This document shows positions 14,670 through 22,911 of a stretch of DNA of 64,000 nucleotides, in pieces. The first letter of the stretch is position 1. Each line of letters starts with the position of its first letter. The notes beneath the pieces were generated by a model. The model saw only the letters and a program-made list of their open reading frames with translations. It was not told where the DNA came from and made no database searches. Made by a program: the position numbers and the translations under genes. This DNA is from Citrifermentans bremense. GTDB taxonomy: Bacteria; Desulfobacterota; Desulfuromonadia; Geobacterales; Geobacteraceae. The stretch is taken from positions 620,001-684,000 of the forward strand of contig NZ_AP023213.1 in assembly GCF_014218275.1 (NCBI RefSeq), given 5' to 3'.

Positions 14670-15299
14670 ATGTTCCGGCGCCTTACCCTGCTTGCGGGAA
14701 TTACCGCTATCGTTATCCTCTGCGCGTCGCCACTTTTCGCCGGTACAAAGAGCGCTCCATCCTGTGAGTTGACTGCGAAGGAACGCTACACCTACTACGA
14801 GATAAACGGTAAAGACCTGGATGACCTGCGCAGGGAGATGAACCTGAGGGGAACGGTAGGGACCGACGGCCGGGTCTATTCTGCCCTTACCAGTTGGGAC
14901 ATCAACTTCGCTTATGACATAGCACAAGATTCGGGCGGTTACCGGGTCAAAACAGCAAACACCACGGTCGATATCGAGTACCGTCTGCCGCGAATAGGGG
15001 CGGCTTGCGCCGACCCGGAACTGAACCTGGCCTGGGCGCGCTATCTTGAGCGCCTGCAACAACACGAGTTCGGCCACAAGAATTTGGCGCTCCAGGCTGC
15101 TTCAGAGATAAATGAACTCCTGGCATCGTTGCCGGCGTTCCCGACTGCAGATGCACTGGCTGCGGAGATCACCCGGATCACCGACGACAAGTTCAAGGTG
15201 CTGAAAGAAAAGCAGGTGGAATACGACGACGAGACAAAGCACGGGGAGACGCAAGGCGCCATACTACCTGGCCGCGAAACGCATTTAGCCGGAGCATAA
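14670..15299 (+). CDS. Secreted DUF922-type putative Zn protease
   Basis: A 209-residue protein, ATG preceded by TAGGAGGGA. It has a signal peptide (residues 1-24, cleavage near LFAG), a beta-rich N-terminal half (YYEINGKDLDDLRREM, typical of DUF922) and a HEFGH motif at residues 132-136 that fits a HExxH zinc site. DUF922 proteins are predicted secreted Zn-dependent proteases with no known substrate. A terminator follows at once, so it is probably a single-gene transcript. Confidence 0.78.
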   Translation: MFRRLTLLAGITAIVILCASPLFAGTKSAPSCELTAKERYTYYEINGKDLDDLRREMNLRGTVGTDGRVYSALTSWDINFAYDIAQDSGGYRVKTANTTVDIEYRLPRIGAACADPELNLAWARYLERLQQHEFGHKNLALQAASEINELLASLPAFPTADALAAEITRITDDKFKVLKEKQVEYDDETKHGETQGAILPGRETHLAGA

Positions 15300-15333
15300 A
15301 AAAAGGGTTACAGAGAAATCTGTAACCCTTTTT
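15298..15333. terminator. Bidirectional terminator
   Basis: AAAGGGTTACAGA-gaaa-TCTGTAACCCTTT, flanked by A's on the left and T's on the right. It serves the convergent genes ending at 15299 (+) and 15365 (-). Confidence 0.85.
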
Positions 15334-15364
15334 GCTGCCATCTTACATGGCAGGCAGGAGGCTG

Positions 15365-15985
15365 TTACCTTCCGCCGGTGCCCATGCCGCCGCCGCTACC
15401 GGTTCCCATGGTTCCGCCGGTGCCCATGCCGCCGCCGGTTCCTGTCGTTCCGCCGGTGCCCATGCTGCCACCGCTACCGGTTCCCATGGTTCCGCCAGTA
15501 CCCATGCTACCGGTACCCTGGTTGTAGGTGCCAGTCCCCTGATCGTAGGTCCCTGTGCCCCTCTGCATGGTTCCGCCGGTATCCTGGTCATAGGTTCCGC
15601 CGGTGCCTCTCTCCATGGTTCCGCCGGTACCCTGGTCGTAAGTCCCAGTGCCTACGCTGCCACCGGCGCCGGTGCCCATGGTCCCGCCGCTACCGGTCTC
15701 TGGCCCCACTTTTTCCACGGTGAAGTCCTGTCTGGTTGTTGTGTGAGCCCCCATGCCACTGGGCATTGTGGATTCCGTCAAGCCGCCACCAGCCGTCCCT
15801 CTTGCGCTACCTGCTTTGTGGGTGGTGGTTTCGTGATGCGTCTTGGAAGCGTTGCTCGTTGTGCCGGTTTTGTGATGTGTAGCCGAATGGGTCCTGGTGC
15901 TGTCAGCGTAGCCTGTGCCTGTTGTCAGTCCCATCATGCCTACGATGGCTATCGCGGTGAATAACGCCCTTCTTACTGTTCTCAT
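15365..15985 (-). CDS. Secreted Gly/Thr/Met-rich repeat protein
   Basis: A 206-residue protein; ATG 15985 follows GGAGGT and starts a signal peptide ending near GTGYA. A His/Thr-rich part (THSATHHKTGTTSN) is followed from about residue 95 by low-complexity repeats built on GTGGTMGTG, GTYDQGTG and GTGSGG units. At DNA level the repeats cover about 15370-15680 and could vary in copy number. No enzyme domain is visible. Surface, matrix or metal-binding roles are possible but not shown. Its repeats make antisense frames look coding; they are shadows. Confidence 0.7.
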   Translation of the reverse strand: MRTVRRALFTAIAIVGMMGLTTGTGYADSTRTHSATHHKTGTTSNASKTHHETTTHKAGSARGTAGGGLTESTMPSGMGAHTTTRQDFTVEKVGPETGSGGTMGTGAGGSVGTGTYDQGTGGTMERGTGGTYDQDTGGTMQRGTGTYDQGTGTYNQGTGSMGTGGTMGTGSGGSMGTGGTTGTGGGMGTGGTMGTGSGGGMGTGGR

Positions 15986-16377
15986 TTGGGGACCTCCGTT
16001 ACCCCGGCTGACGCGCAGCCCGGGGGGCATCACATGTACCACTCCTCTTGTTGTACCTGCGATGCCGTTTCTGTTGGTTTATCACCAACTCCAGTCCGTT
16101 CTGCTTATGGGCATAAGCCGATACCGCTCACACCCCGCCTTCACTGCTTTTGACTAGGGATGCAGTGGAAGATTGCATACATCTCCCCCCGCACCTTTTC
16201 TTAACGGTAACACACGAAGTTTAAAAAGGCAACGAGCGTTATGGTGTGTAAGTTATTGGAAACTTTGACTTATTGTTGCTTGCGCTCTTGCCGCTGCTCC
16301 GTGTGGCTTCCCTGTCGGAATGTGTGGAAGTGGGCGAAGTAGGGATGGTTTTTTGACGGTGGTACCTGCGATGACGC
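15986..16377 (-). other. Intergenic region
   Basis: About 390 bases without a credible gene, probably the leader and promoter of the repeat protein. A palindrome GCTTATG-C-CCATAAGC lies near 16108. The stretch 16200-16280 is AT-rich. No known RNA class recognised. Confidence 0.4.
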
Positions 16378-16411
16378 AAAAAAGCCGCCTGCACAAACAG
16401 GCGGCTTTTTT
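16378..16411. terminator. Terminator of the HD-GYP gene
   Basis: AAAAAAGCCGCCTG-cacaaa-CAGGCGGCTTTTTT, symmetric; in the minus direction it follows the HD-GYP stop by 25 bp. Confidence 0.85.
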
Positions 16412-16436
16412 GCCGTGTAACGATGCAACGACTCTG

Positions 16437-17387
16437 CTACTCCTTCTGGGCGGTCACCAGCTCGATGAAGCTTCCTAGCAGCGAGCTGTTGAACGCTCCT
16501 GGTTCCTCCCGCATCGCCTTGATCGCTTCCTGATGCGAAACCGCCTTGCGGTAGACCCGGTCCAAGGTGAGGGCGCTGTACATGTCGCACATGGCGGAGA
16601 GCTGGGCGCTGCGGGGGATCTCGTCCCCCTTGATTCCTGTGGGGTAGCCGTTGCCGTCGTACCTTTCGTGGTGGTGGCGCACGATGGTCAGCGACATGTC
16701 GCCGAATCTGCCGCTGTCTTTCAGGTATTCGTACCCCTTCTGGGTGTGCTGCTTGATCTTGTAGTACTCGACATCGGAGAGGGCGTCAGGCTTGTTCAGG
16801 ATATCATTGGTGACGAATATCATCCCGTAGTCGTGGAGCATGGAACCGATTCCCACGTCGACCAGTTCGTCCGGGTGGACCTGAAACAGCTTCTCGTGGG
16901 CGAGCAGGTTGAGGGCGGCAACCTGGACGCTGTGGGTGAATATGTACAGGTTGTGCGCCACCACGGATCCGATCGACTTCAGGGCGTGGGGGTCGTTGCT
17001 TATATATTCCATCATGTGCTGCACCAGTTGCCGGCAGCGCTCCAGGTTCGACGCCTCCTCGGGGGCCTCGAAGGCGTCCACCAGGTAGTTGATGGAAGTC
17101 TGGTAGAGGATCCTCCCTTTTCTCTCGCTGTCGAGGTCGTCCCTGTTCAGCATTTCCTTCAGGCTGTTCTCCAGATAGGAGGAAATATCAGCCATATCCC
17201 CGGACCTTGCGTACAGGAACTTGCTGCCGTTTCGCTCCATTCTACTGTGGTCTGCGGAGGAAAACTTTCTCTCGGCGTCTTTGTAAAGGACGTAGTTACC
17301 CGCTGTCTTCATGAAAAGGGGCACGGACGGGAAGTAGTCCGGGTCAATACTGTCAATGCTTATGGCCCTCCAGTAAAGGTCTTTCAT
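16437..17387 (-). CDS. HD-GYP domain protein (putative c-di-GMP phosphodiesterase)
   Basis: A 316-residue cytosolic protein. ATG 17387 (SD AGAGAGGG) gives the usual family N-terminus MKDLYWRAISIDS; ATG 17450 with AGAGGA is possible and adds 21 residues. The N-terminal ~110 residues form the DUF3391-like domain that precedes HD-GYP modules. The catalytic half shows the HD pair MLHDYGM and HHHERYDGNGYP, matching the HHExxDGxGYP consensus, so metal-dependent hydrolysis of c-di-GMP is expected. No receiver domain is attached. Together with the GGDEF protein at 27134 and the riboswitch at 36280 it shows cyclic-dinucleotide signalling in this window. Confidence 0.85.
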   Translation of the reverse strand: MKDLYWRAISIDSIDPDYFPSVPLFMKTAGNYVLYKDAERKFSSADHSRMERNGSKFLYARSGDMADISSYLENSLKEMLNRDDLDSERKGRILYQTSINYLVDAFEAPEEASNLERCRQLVQHMMEYISNDPHALKSIGSVVAHNLYIFTHSVQVAALNLLAHEKLFQVHPDELVDVGIGSMLHDYGMIFVTNDILNKPDALSDVEYYKIKQHTQKGYEYLKDSGRFGDMSLTIVRHHHERYDGNGYPTGIKGDEIPRSAQLSAMCDMYSALTLDRVYRKAVSHQEAIKAMREEPGAFNSSLLGSFIELVTAQKE

Positions 17388-17540
17388 AACACCCTCTCTT
17401 AATCTCTTAGTGTCTTCCGCCGTACTCTCAACCGTCCTGGAAGACTTCATGCCATCCTCTGAGCCGCTCGTCGCGCCCGCTCATATACTACTCGTCAAGA
17501 CAGGGCAAAACTAAAGTCAGTCTGTACAGATATCGGGTCG

Positions 17541-17812
17541 GTGGACATTTTCAACTACGACAAGATGCATGACGAGTTCCCGCACGAGCCGACCGGCGAC
17601 CAGTGGTTCGACGAGGCGCAGTTCGAAAGCTATCGCAAACTTGGAGCGCATTCGCTGGAATATCTTCGGGAAGAGCACGAACTGACGCTGGAAAAGCTTT
17701 TTGAAAAGGCGGAGAAGATGCACAGGTTCGAAGTGCAGAAGGTGCATGACGAGGAGAAGGAGCGGGTGAAAAAGGCCCCGTTCGGGACGGGACGAAGCGG
17801 CGCGGCATCACC
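17541..17812 (+). pseudogene. C-terminal remnant, patatin-like phospholipase type
   Basis: The frame reads DIFNYDKMHDEFPHEPTGDQ, then WFDEAQFESYRKLG and a helical tail. This resembles the C-terminal end of patatin-like phospholipases (F-PHxSTADQWF-E-QFESYRxLG type). No catalytic GxSxG or Asp part exists upstream, the start lacks an SD, and the frame does not stop but runs through the terminator at 17816 and over the opposite gene. I read it as a 3' scrap of a deleted gene. Confidence 0.5.
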
Positions 17813-17815
17813 GGT

Positions 17816-17849
17816 AAAGGGGGACAGGCGAAATCGTCTGTCCCCCTTT
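17816..17849. terminator. Hairpin between convergent ends
   Basis: AAAGGGGGACAG / CTGTCCCCCTTT around a 10-nt loop, immediately beyond the stop of the gene at 17862-18710. It is a likely terminator in the minus direction though the U-tract is short. Confidence 0.65.
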
Positions 17850-17861
17850 ACGTTTGGTCGG

Positions 17862-18710
17862 TCATTGCTCCACCAGGTAGTCCGCTTCGGCGCTTCCAGC
17901 GTTCTCCTTGTTGATGAAGGGGGTTTCGGGGAGGATCACCGTGCAGTTCAGCTTCCCCACGCGCTGGAGCTGATCGGGAATGCCGTACCTCACCGCGTGC
18001 CAGATGCCGGTCAAAACGACCATCCTCAGCCCCGGTTCCTTTTCCAGGTAGCGCGTCATGGTCAAGGCCATGCCGCTGTTGCGCACCGTCTGCGCCTCGC
18101 AGAAGTTGCTGAACATCTTCTCGTTCTCTCCATGGTGCCTGACCCCCTGGAACGATTTCCTTAGGAACGCGATCTGCGGGTTTCTCAGGTCGCAGCTGGT
18201 TCCGGCCGGCAGGTCTCCCTTCTCTTCTGGTGTGAGGGAGTTGAACCCTTGCTGCGAGACCTTCCTGACAATGTGAAGCGGGACGTTGAGCGCGATCATC
18301 GGGATGTGGTGGTCCCGGGTATAGAGGAATATCTCCCGGTACAGGGGCCAGTCCGACCAGTTGAGCTCGAATACCGCCTGCATCACCTTTTCGCTCAGTT
18401 TTCCCGCGCTCCAGGCGTCCAGCTGCGGCTGGAAGTCCGACTGGATCATCTCCACTCCTACCGCCAGCGGCACGCTGCTCTCGTTCAGGGAGCGTATCAG
18501 GTCGAGCTGCAACTCGTGGTGGTACTCGTTGTCGTGAGACTCACCTACTATGATCACCCTGGACTCCTTGGCCGTTGCGGCAAGTTGAGCGACGGTGACG
18601 GTCTCGCCGTCGCTGGTCCGGGTTATCAACGTGTGGGCGCGGGCCTCGACCCTCAGGCAAAAAAGCGAGATCAGCGCCAGCAGGAACACGTAGGAAGCGG
18701 CGCGGGACAT
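17862..18710 (-). CDS. ChaN-like (heme-uptake/Tiki superfamily) exported protein
   Basis: A 282-residue protein; start ATG follows AAAGGAGGT. It has a signal peptide (1-25, cleavage near VEARA) and then the ChaN/PhuW pattern: VIIVGESHDNEYHHELQLDL, VAVGVEMIQSDFQ, WPLYREIFLYTRDH, LTGIWHAVRYGIP. ChaN-like lipoproteins bind heme in Campylobacter; the superfamily also includes Tiki-type metalloproteases. The GE-H and E residues are present. No lipobox Cys at the usual site, so it is probably periplasmic. No heme-transport genes nearby. Confidence 0.8.
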   Translation of the reverse strand: MSRAASYVFLLALISLFCLRVEARAHTLITRTSDGETVTVAQLAATAKESRVIIVGESHDNEYHHELQLDLIRSLNESSVPLAVGVEMIQSDFQPQLDAWSAGKLSEKVMQAVFELNWSDWPLYREIFLYTRDHHIPMIALNVPLHIVRKVSQQGFNSLTPEEKGDLPAGTSCDLRNPQIAFLRKSFQGVRHHGENEKMFSNFCEAQTVRNSGMALTMTRYLEKEPGLRMVVLTGIWHAVRYGIPDQLQRVGKLNCTVILPETPFINKENAGSAEADYLVEQ

Positions 18711-19264
18711 GGTGGACCTCCTTTGCGTGCGTCCTTGCCGCCAGGGCCGTCCGTTTCTGCGGCGGCGCAGGGGTGGTCGAGGGGCGGTGTGATGGTGTTG
18801 GATTGTTGGAGGATGTTAGTGTGCCGGCCTATTTTAGCAGATGGATCGGGAGGGGCCAGCTTCGGGGGATCAAACGGTGGCGCGGGAAACGGAGGCGCTT
18901 GAGCGGGACCCGGCGCTGGCCGGAAAGGCTTAAATCGTCCGCTTCTGGGTCTGATGGTCCACTCGGAGCCGCCAAGGCTAAAGAAGCCTTCAGGCTATGA
19001 GAGTGAAGGCGGGTGCTTCTCTGTGTGAGCGCTGTCCCTTGAGAGTTGTAACTGCCATTTTCTCACCTTTTGAGTCAAAAAATCGAACTATCTCTCAAGT
19101 TGTCATTATTGGTACCGAAACTACTGTGTATACAATTTAAAGTTTTGTCATGCAGGATACCTCTCGCCCCGCCAACTGCCTGTATCAAGGCAGATTTCTC
19201 CTGCGAACAGCGGCGCTCCGCCGTCTGATTTAATTTTCCGTTAATTACGAGAAGGTCAATTCCC
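18711..19264 (+). other. Intergenic region upstream of the chemosensory operon
   Basis: About 550 bases without a supported gene. The left half is GC-rich and the right half (19060-19260) AT-rich, where the che operon promoter is expected; GAGAAGG near 19250 is the probable SD. A compact hairpin at 18960-19005 is listed separately. Confidence 0.5.
18960..19005 (+). other. Three-helix stem-loop in the che upstream region
   Basis: Nested pairs: CACTC/GAGTG outermost, then AGCC/GGCT, then AAGGCT/AGCCTT with a short loop, separated by small internal loops. The regular stacking suggests a folded RNA or a cruciform. It is 260 bp from cheW and not followed by a T-tract. Class not recognised. Confidence 0.4.
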
Positions 19265-19783
19265 ATGGCGCCATCGAAGGAAACCCTGAACAGCGAGCTG
19301 ATTCTGAACGAGTTGAAACTCAGGCAGCGCAGCAAGGAAATCGTGGACGTCGAGGAAGAGCGGGTCAAGGTGGTGGTCTTCACCTGCTGCGGAAACCGCT
19401 ACGCCTTCTACGGCGAGGACGTGCGCGAATTCATTCCCAACTGCGAGATCTCCTGGGTTCCGGGACTTCCTGACTACCTCCCCGGCCTGATCAACGTGCG
19501 CGGCGACATCGAATCCGTCATCGACATCACCCCCTTTCTGGGAGAAGGGAAAAAGGAGGCGTTCCGCGGCCTGGTCGCCATGGCCGTCCGGGAGGATTTC
19601 CGCTCCGGTGTGATGATCGACTCCATCGAGGACGTGGTGGACGTCCCGGCCGGCAGCATCAAGCCCCCCCTCTCCACGCTCAGCGGCGCGGCGCGCGAAC
19701 TGGTAGCCGGGGAACTGGAGTACGAAGGGGCCCTGGTCCCTCTGCTCGACCTAGGTAAGCTGGGCGCGAAGATCACGCTATGA
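19265..19783 (+). CDS. cheW: CheW coupling protein
   Basis: A 172-residue protein, longer than a minimal CheW (~150) because of a charged N-terminal helix of about 35 residues. The CheW fold follows (VVVFTCCGNRYAFYGEDVRE, PDYLPGLINVRGDIESVIDI, LVPLLDLGKL). CheW links chemoreceptors to CheA in the cytoplasmic array. First gene of the operon; its stop overlaps the next start (ATGA at 19780). Confidence 0.9.
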   Translation: MAPSKETLNSELILNELKLRQRSKEIVDVEEERVKVVVFTCCGNRYAFYGEDVREFIPNCEISWVPGLPDYLPGLINVRGDIESVIDITPFLGEGKKEAFRGLVAMAVREDFRSGVMIDSIEDVVDVPAGSIKPPLSTLSGAARELVAGELEYEGALVPLLDLGKLGAKITL

Positions 19784-20238
19784 CGGCCGGCCCGCAGGGA
19801 TACCTGAACCTGCTCCTTTTCTCGGTGCAGGGGGTGCGCTTCGGCATCGAGGCCGAACAGGCGCTGGAAACGGCGCTCTACAGCGGGGAAGAGGCCGAGG
19901 ACCTGTTCTGGCTGCACGAACTGCTGCAGTACCGCATCCCCGTTTCCCCCTATCTTGCGCCTGCAGTCGTCACCGTGGGTGCTAGGCAGGGGGCGCGCCG
20001 CCGGGTGATCATCGACGGCATGGAGGAGATAGCGGAGTACGCGATCTCCGACATGCGGCCGCTTCCCGCCGCATGCGAGAAGCTCTGCCTGCGTAACGGC
20101 ATTTGGGGGGTGCTGCCGCGCCGGGGGGAACTCACGCTGCTGCTCGACCTGCTGGCGTTATTCGGCCGCAGGGACCAAGAGGCACCCAAGCCTCCCCAAG
20201 TGGATACCGACGACACTCAAGGCGCCATGCAGCAGTGA
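19780..20238 (+). CDS. Divergent CheW-like protein
   Basis: A 152-residue protein starting at the ATG that overlaps the cheW stop. It keeps the alternating strands of CheW (LNLLLFSVQGVRFGIEAEQA, LTLLLDLLALFG) but lacks the conserved NLRG loop and has an unusual middle segment around ELLQYRIPVSPYLAP. It may be a second adaptor specialised for the neighbouring receptor, or a CheW-fold protein that has lost coupling. Pairing with a normal cheW in one operon supports an adaptor role. Confidence 0.7.
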   Translation: MTAGPQGYLNLLLFSVQGVRFGIEAEQALETALYSGEEAEDLFWLHELLQYRIPVSPYLAPAVVTVGARQGARRRVIIDGMEEIAEYAISDMRPLPAACEKLCLRNGIWGVLPRRGELTLLLDLLALFGRRDQEAPKPPQVDTDDTQGAMQQ

Positions 20239-20252
20239 GCGCCATAGAAATA

Positions 20253-20340
20253 CCTGACCGGCAGCGCCGGGCTTTCCCCTCCTTCACGGCGAGCTTCGGG
20301 CTCGAGACGAAGGGGAAGCTTGAAAGGGCGCCGGTTCAGG
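20253..20340 (+). other. Long imperfect stem-loop between cheW-like gene and mcp
   Basis: CCTGACCGGC at the left pairs with GCCGGTTCAGG at the right. Inside, GCTTTCCCCTCCTTC opposes GAAGGGGAAGC, and GAGC-ttcg-GGCTC forms an apical hairpin. The structure fills most of the only real gap (127 bp) in the che block and ends 25 bp before the mcp start. It may set differential expression by RNA processing or protect the downstream mRNA. Confidence 0.55.
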
Positions 20341-20365
20341 CAATTCCAACCAAGCGGAGAAACGC

Positions 20366-21871
20366 ATGAGACTGACCACAAAGCTAATCCTGGTAAACAT
20401 GGTGATCGTGACCCTGGCCGTGGCCATAACCAGCTGCTTCATCTTTGCCGGCATCCGCTCCGAGATCGAGAGGCAGGCGGGGGTATCCCAGGAGAGGATA
20501 CTGAAGTCTTTCTGGAAACTTCTGGGGAGCAAGGGAAAGGAAATGCGGGCGGTCAACGGGAAGCTGATGGCGGGCAACTACCTGCTCAACGGCAACTACG
20601 AGCTTCCCGACACGGTCAAGGAGATGTACGGCGGCACTGCCACCGTCTTTTTGGGCGACACCCGCATCTCCACCAACGTGCTCAAGCCAGACGGCAGCAG
20701 GGCGGTCGACACGAAGCTCAGCGGCCCCGCAGCCGACGCGGTGCTCAAGGAGGGAAGGCCGTACCGGGGAGAAGCGATGATCCTGGGCGCCCCGTACCTG
20801 ACCGCCTACGACCCGATCCGGAACGCCAGGGGAGAGGTGATCGGCGCGCTCTACGTCGGGGTGAACAAGGGGGACTACTTCGCCGCCTATGACAGCCTCA
20901 GAAGCAGCGTCGTCGCCATGACCGTGGCCGTCGCCCTGGTGTTCTCGCTCATCACCTGGGTGCTGGTGCGCAGGACCCTCTCACCCATCATCGGCGAGGT
21001 CTCCGGGATCACGGACCGGATCCACCATCACGCCGGCGCCATTGCGGTCAGCCTGGACCAGCAGTCGGGCTTTGCCAACCAGCTCTCCAGCTCGGTGGTG
21101 GAGATATCATCGACCATGGAGGAATTCTCCTCCACCGCGGTCCAGATCGCCCAGCACAGCCAGAGCGTGGTGGAGCGTGCCGACAAGACGCTGGATGACA
21201 GCAAGAACGGCGCCGCCGAGGTGGAGAACCTCACCTTCAAGGTCAACGACATCAGCCAGAACATCCAGGCGAACCTGGGCGAGATCGTGGAATTGGGGAG
21301 AAAGTCGAAAGAGATCACCAAGGTGATGGAGATCATCAACAACATCGCCAACCAGACCAAGCTGATCGCCTTCAACGCGGCCCTGGAGGCGGCGAGCGCC
21401 GGCGAGGCGGGGAAGCGCTTCGGGGTGGTGGCGGTGGAGATCCGGCGCCTGGCTGACAGCGTGGTTGAGTCGACAGCCGAGATCGAAGGGAAGATCACCG
21501 AGATACTGGACTCGGTGAACCGGCTGGTGATGTCCTCGGAGAAGAGCTCCCAGCTGATCCAGGAGGGGCAGGAGTACGCCTCACACACGGTCATGATGCT
21601 GATCGAGAGCGTGGACGGGGTCGAGGAGACCACCAATGCGGCGCGCCAGATATCGCTCTCGACGCAGCAGCAGCAGATAGCGAGCTCCCAGGTGGTTGTG
21701 GCCCTCAAGGAGATCGAGCAGGGGGTGCGCTTCTCCAGCAACTCCGTGCACGAGGCGGGGAGCGTCACCCGGGATCTAGCTGTTCTGGCCGAGCAACTGC
21801 GGGGGGTGGTGCAGGCACTGAACCCTGGGGGTGGCAAAGGCAAAAAACAGGCCGAAGCGGGGCTTGCCTGA
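20366..21871 (+). CDS. Methyl-accepting chemotaxis protein, single Cache, no clear HAMP
   Basis: A 501-residue receptor: TM1 ~8-28, periplasmic single-Cache domain ~35-180 (ATVFLGDTRISTNV, GVIGALYVGV-like strand text GEVIGALYVGVNKGDYF), TM2 ~188-207, then directly RRTLSPIIGEVSGITDRIHH and a long coiled coil. The signalling tip reads NNIANQTKLIAFNAALEAAS with GKRFGVVAVEIRRLAD. I cannot recognise a normal HAMP domain after TM2. No C-terminal pentapeptide tether for CheB/CheR. Its gene lies between the adaptors and cheB, so it is probably the dedicated receptor of this array. Confidence 0.88.
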   Translation: MRLTTKLILVNMVIVTLAVAITSCFIFAGIRSEIERQAGVSQERILKSFWKLLGSKGKEMRAVNGKLMAGNYLLNGNYELPDTVKEMYGGTATVFLGDTRISTNVLKPDGSRAVDTKLSGPAADAVLKEGRPYRGEAMILGAPYLTAYDPIRNARGEVIGALYVGVNKGDYFAAYDSLRSSVVAMTVAVALVFSLITWVLVRRTLSPIIGEVSGITDRIHHHAGAIAVSLDQQSGFANQLSSSVVEISSTMEEFSSTAVQIAQHSQSVVERADKTLDDSKNGAAEVENLTFKVNDISQNIQANLGEIVELGRKSKEITKVMEIINNIANQTKLIAFNAALEAASAGEAGKRFGVVAVEIRRLADSVVESTAEIEGKITEILDSVNRLVMSSEKSSQLIQEGQEYASHTVMMLIESVDGVEETTNAARQISLSTQQQQIASSQVVVALKEIEQGVRFSSNSVHEAGSVTRDLAVLAEQLRGVVQALNPGGGKGKKQAEAGLA

Positions 21872-22911
21872 TGACCCTGTGGAAAGCCAAAAGGGAGATA
21901 CGGGTCCTTGTGGTCGACGACAGCCGCCCGGTGCGCGACATGGTCCGCTCCCTGCTGAAAAAGGAGGCGGGGATCGAGGTGGTCGGCGAGGCGGTCGACG
22001 GCGCCGACGCCGTGTCCAAGGTCTTCGAGCTTCACCCGGACGTCGTCACCATGGACATCGAGATGCCGGTGATGGGAGGGTTCGAGGCGATCGAGACCAT
22101 CATGTCCCGGCACCCGGTGCCGATCCTGGCTCTTACCGCGTTAAGCGGGGTGCAGACCGCCTTCACCGCAGTCACCAAGGGGGCGCTGGACGTGATGCTG
22201 AAGCCGGAGCTGCGCGACAACCCCCAGAAACTGGCGCAAAAGATAAGGACGCTCTCGGCGATCGACCTGAACGCGCTGCGGCAGCTGGGGAAGGTGTCCG
22301 CTCCCTTGGCGGCTAAAGCGGCCGGGAAGAGGCCGCGGCCGCACGGCGCGAGTGTGGTCGCCATCGCCGCCTCCACCGGAGGGCCGCAGGCGATACAGCA
22401 TATCCTGTCGCAGCTCCCCGCGGACTTTCCCGCTCCCATCGTGGTGACCCAGCACATGGCCGAGGGGTTCATCGGCGGCATGGTGGATTGGCTGAACGCC
22501 ACCTCCAGGCTCGCCGTCAAGATCGCCTGCAACGGCGACTACCTTACCCCGGGAGAGGTCTCGGTCAATCCGCCCCAGCAGGCCATGAGGGTAAGCAGGC
22601 AGGGGATGGTGCTCCTCGGGGAGAGGGACCCGCGCCTGGTCTACAACCCCTCCTGCGACACGCTCTTGACCGCGGTTGCCGAAGCCTACGGGGAGAGGGC
22701 GATAGGGGTGATCCTGAGCGGGATGGGGGACGACGGGGTGCTGGGGATGGAGTCGATCAAGAAAGCCGGCGGGGCCACCCTGGCCCAGGACGCTGGCACT
22801 TCGGCGATCTTCGGGATGAACGCCCTCGCCCTGCAAAGGGGGTGCATCGACCGAGCGCTGCCGCTGTCGGAGATCCCGGGCGAGCTTTTGTCGCTGGTGT
22901 GCGGCAGATGA
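21871..22911 (+). CDS. cheB: CheB protein-glutamate methylesterase
   Basis: A 346-residue two-domain protein: receiver (LVVDDSRPVRDM; phospho-Asp in VVTMDIEMPVMGG) and methylesterase (AASTGGP with catalytic Ser, TQHM with His, GMGDDG with Asp). It removes methyl groups from, or deamidates, receptor Glu/Gln when phosphorylated by CheA. The start ATG overlaps the mcp stop by one base and its own stop overlaps the cheR start. Confidence 0.93.
   Translation: MTLWKAKREIRVLVVDDSRPVRDMVRSLLKKEAGIEVVGEAVDGADAVSKVFELHPDVVTMDIEMPVMGGFEAIETIMSRHPVPILALTALSGVQTAFTAVTKGALDVMLKPELRDNPQKLAQKIRTLSAIDLNALRQLGKVSAPLAAKAAGKRPRPHGASVVAIAASTGGPQAIQHILSQLPADFPAPIVVTQHMAEGFIGGMVDWLNATSRLAVKIACNGDYLTPGEVSVNPPQQAMRVSRQGMVLLGERDPRLVYNPSCDTLLTAVAEAYGERAIGVILSGMGDDGVLGMESIKKAGGATLAQDAGTSAIFGMNALALQRGCIDRALPLSEIPGELLSLVCGR

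Noticed and set aside
17813..18164. Extension of the patatin-like frame toward 18164
   Set aside because: It crosses a terminator and the opposite ChaN-like gene; only the part up to about 17812 looks like protein.
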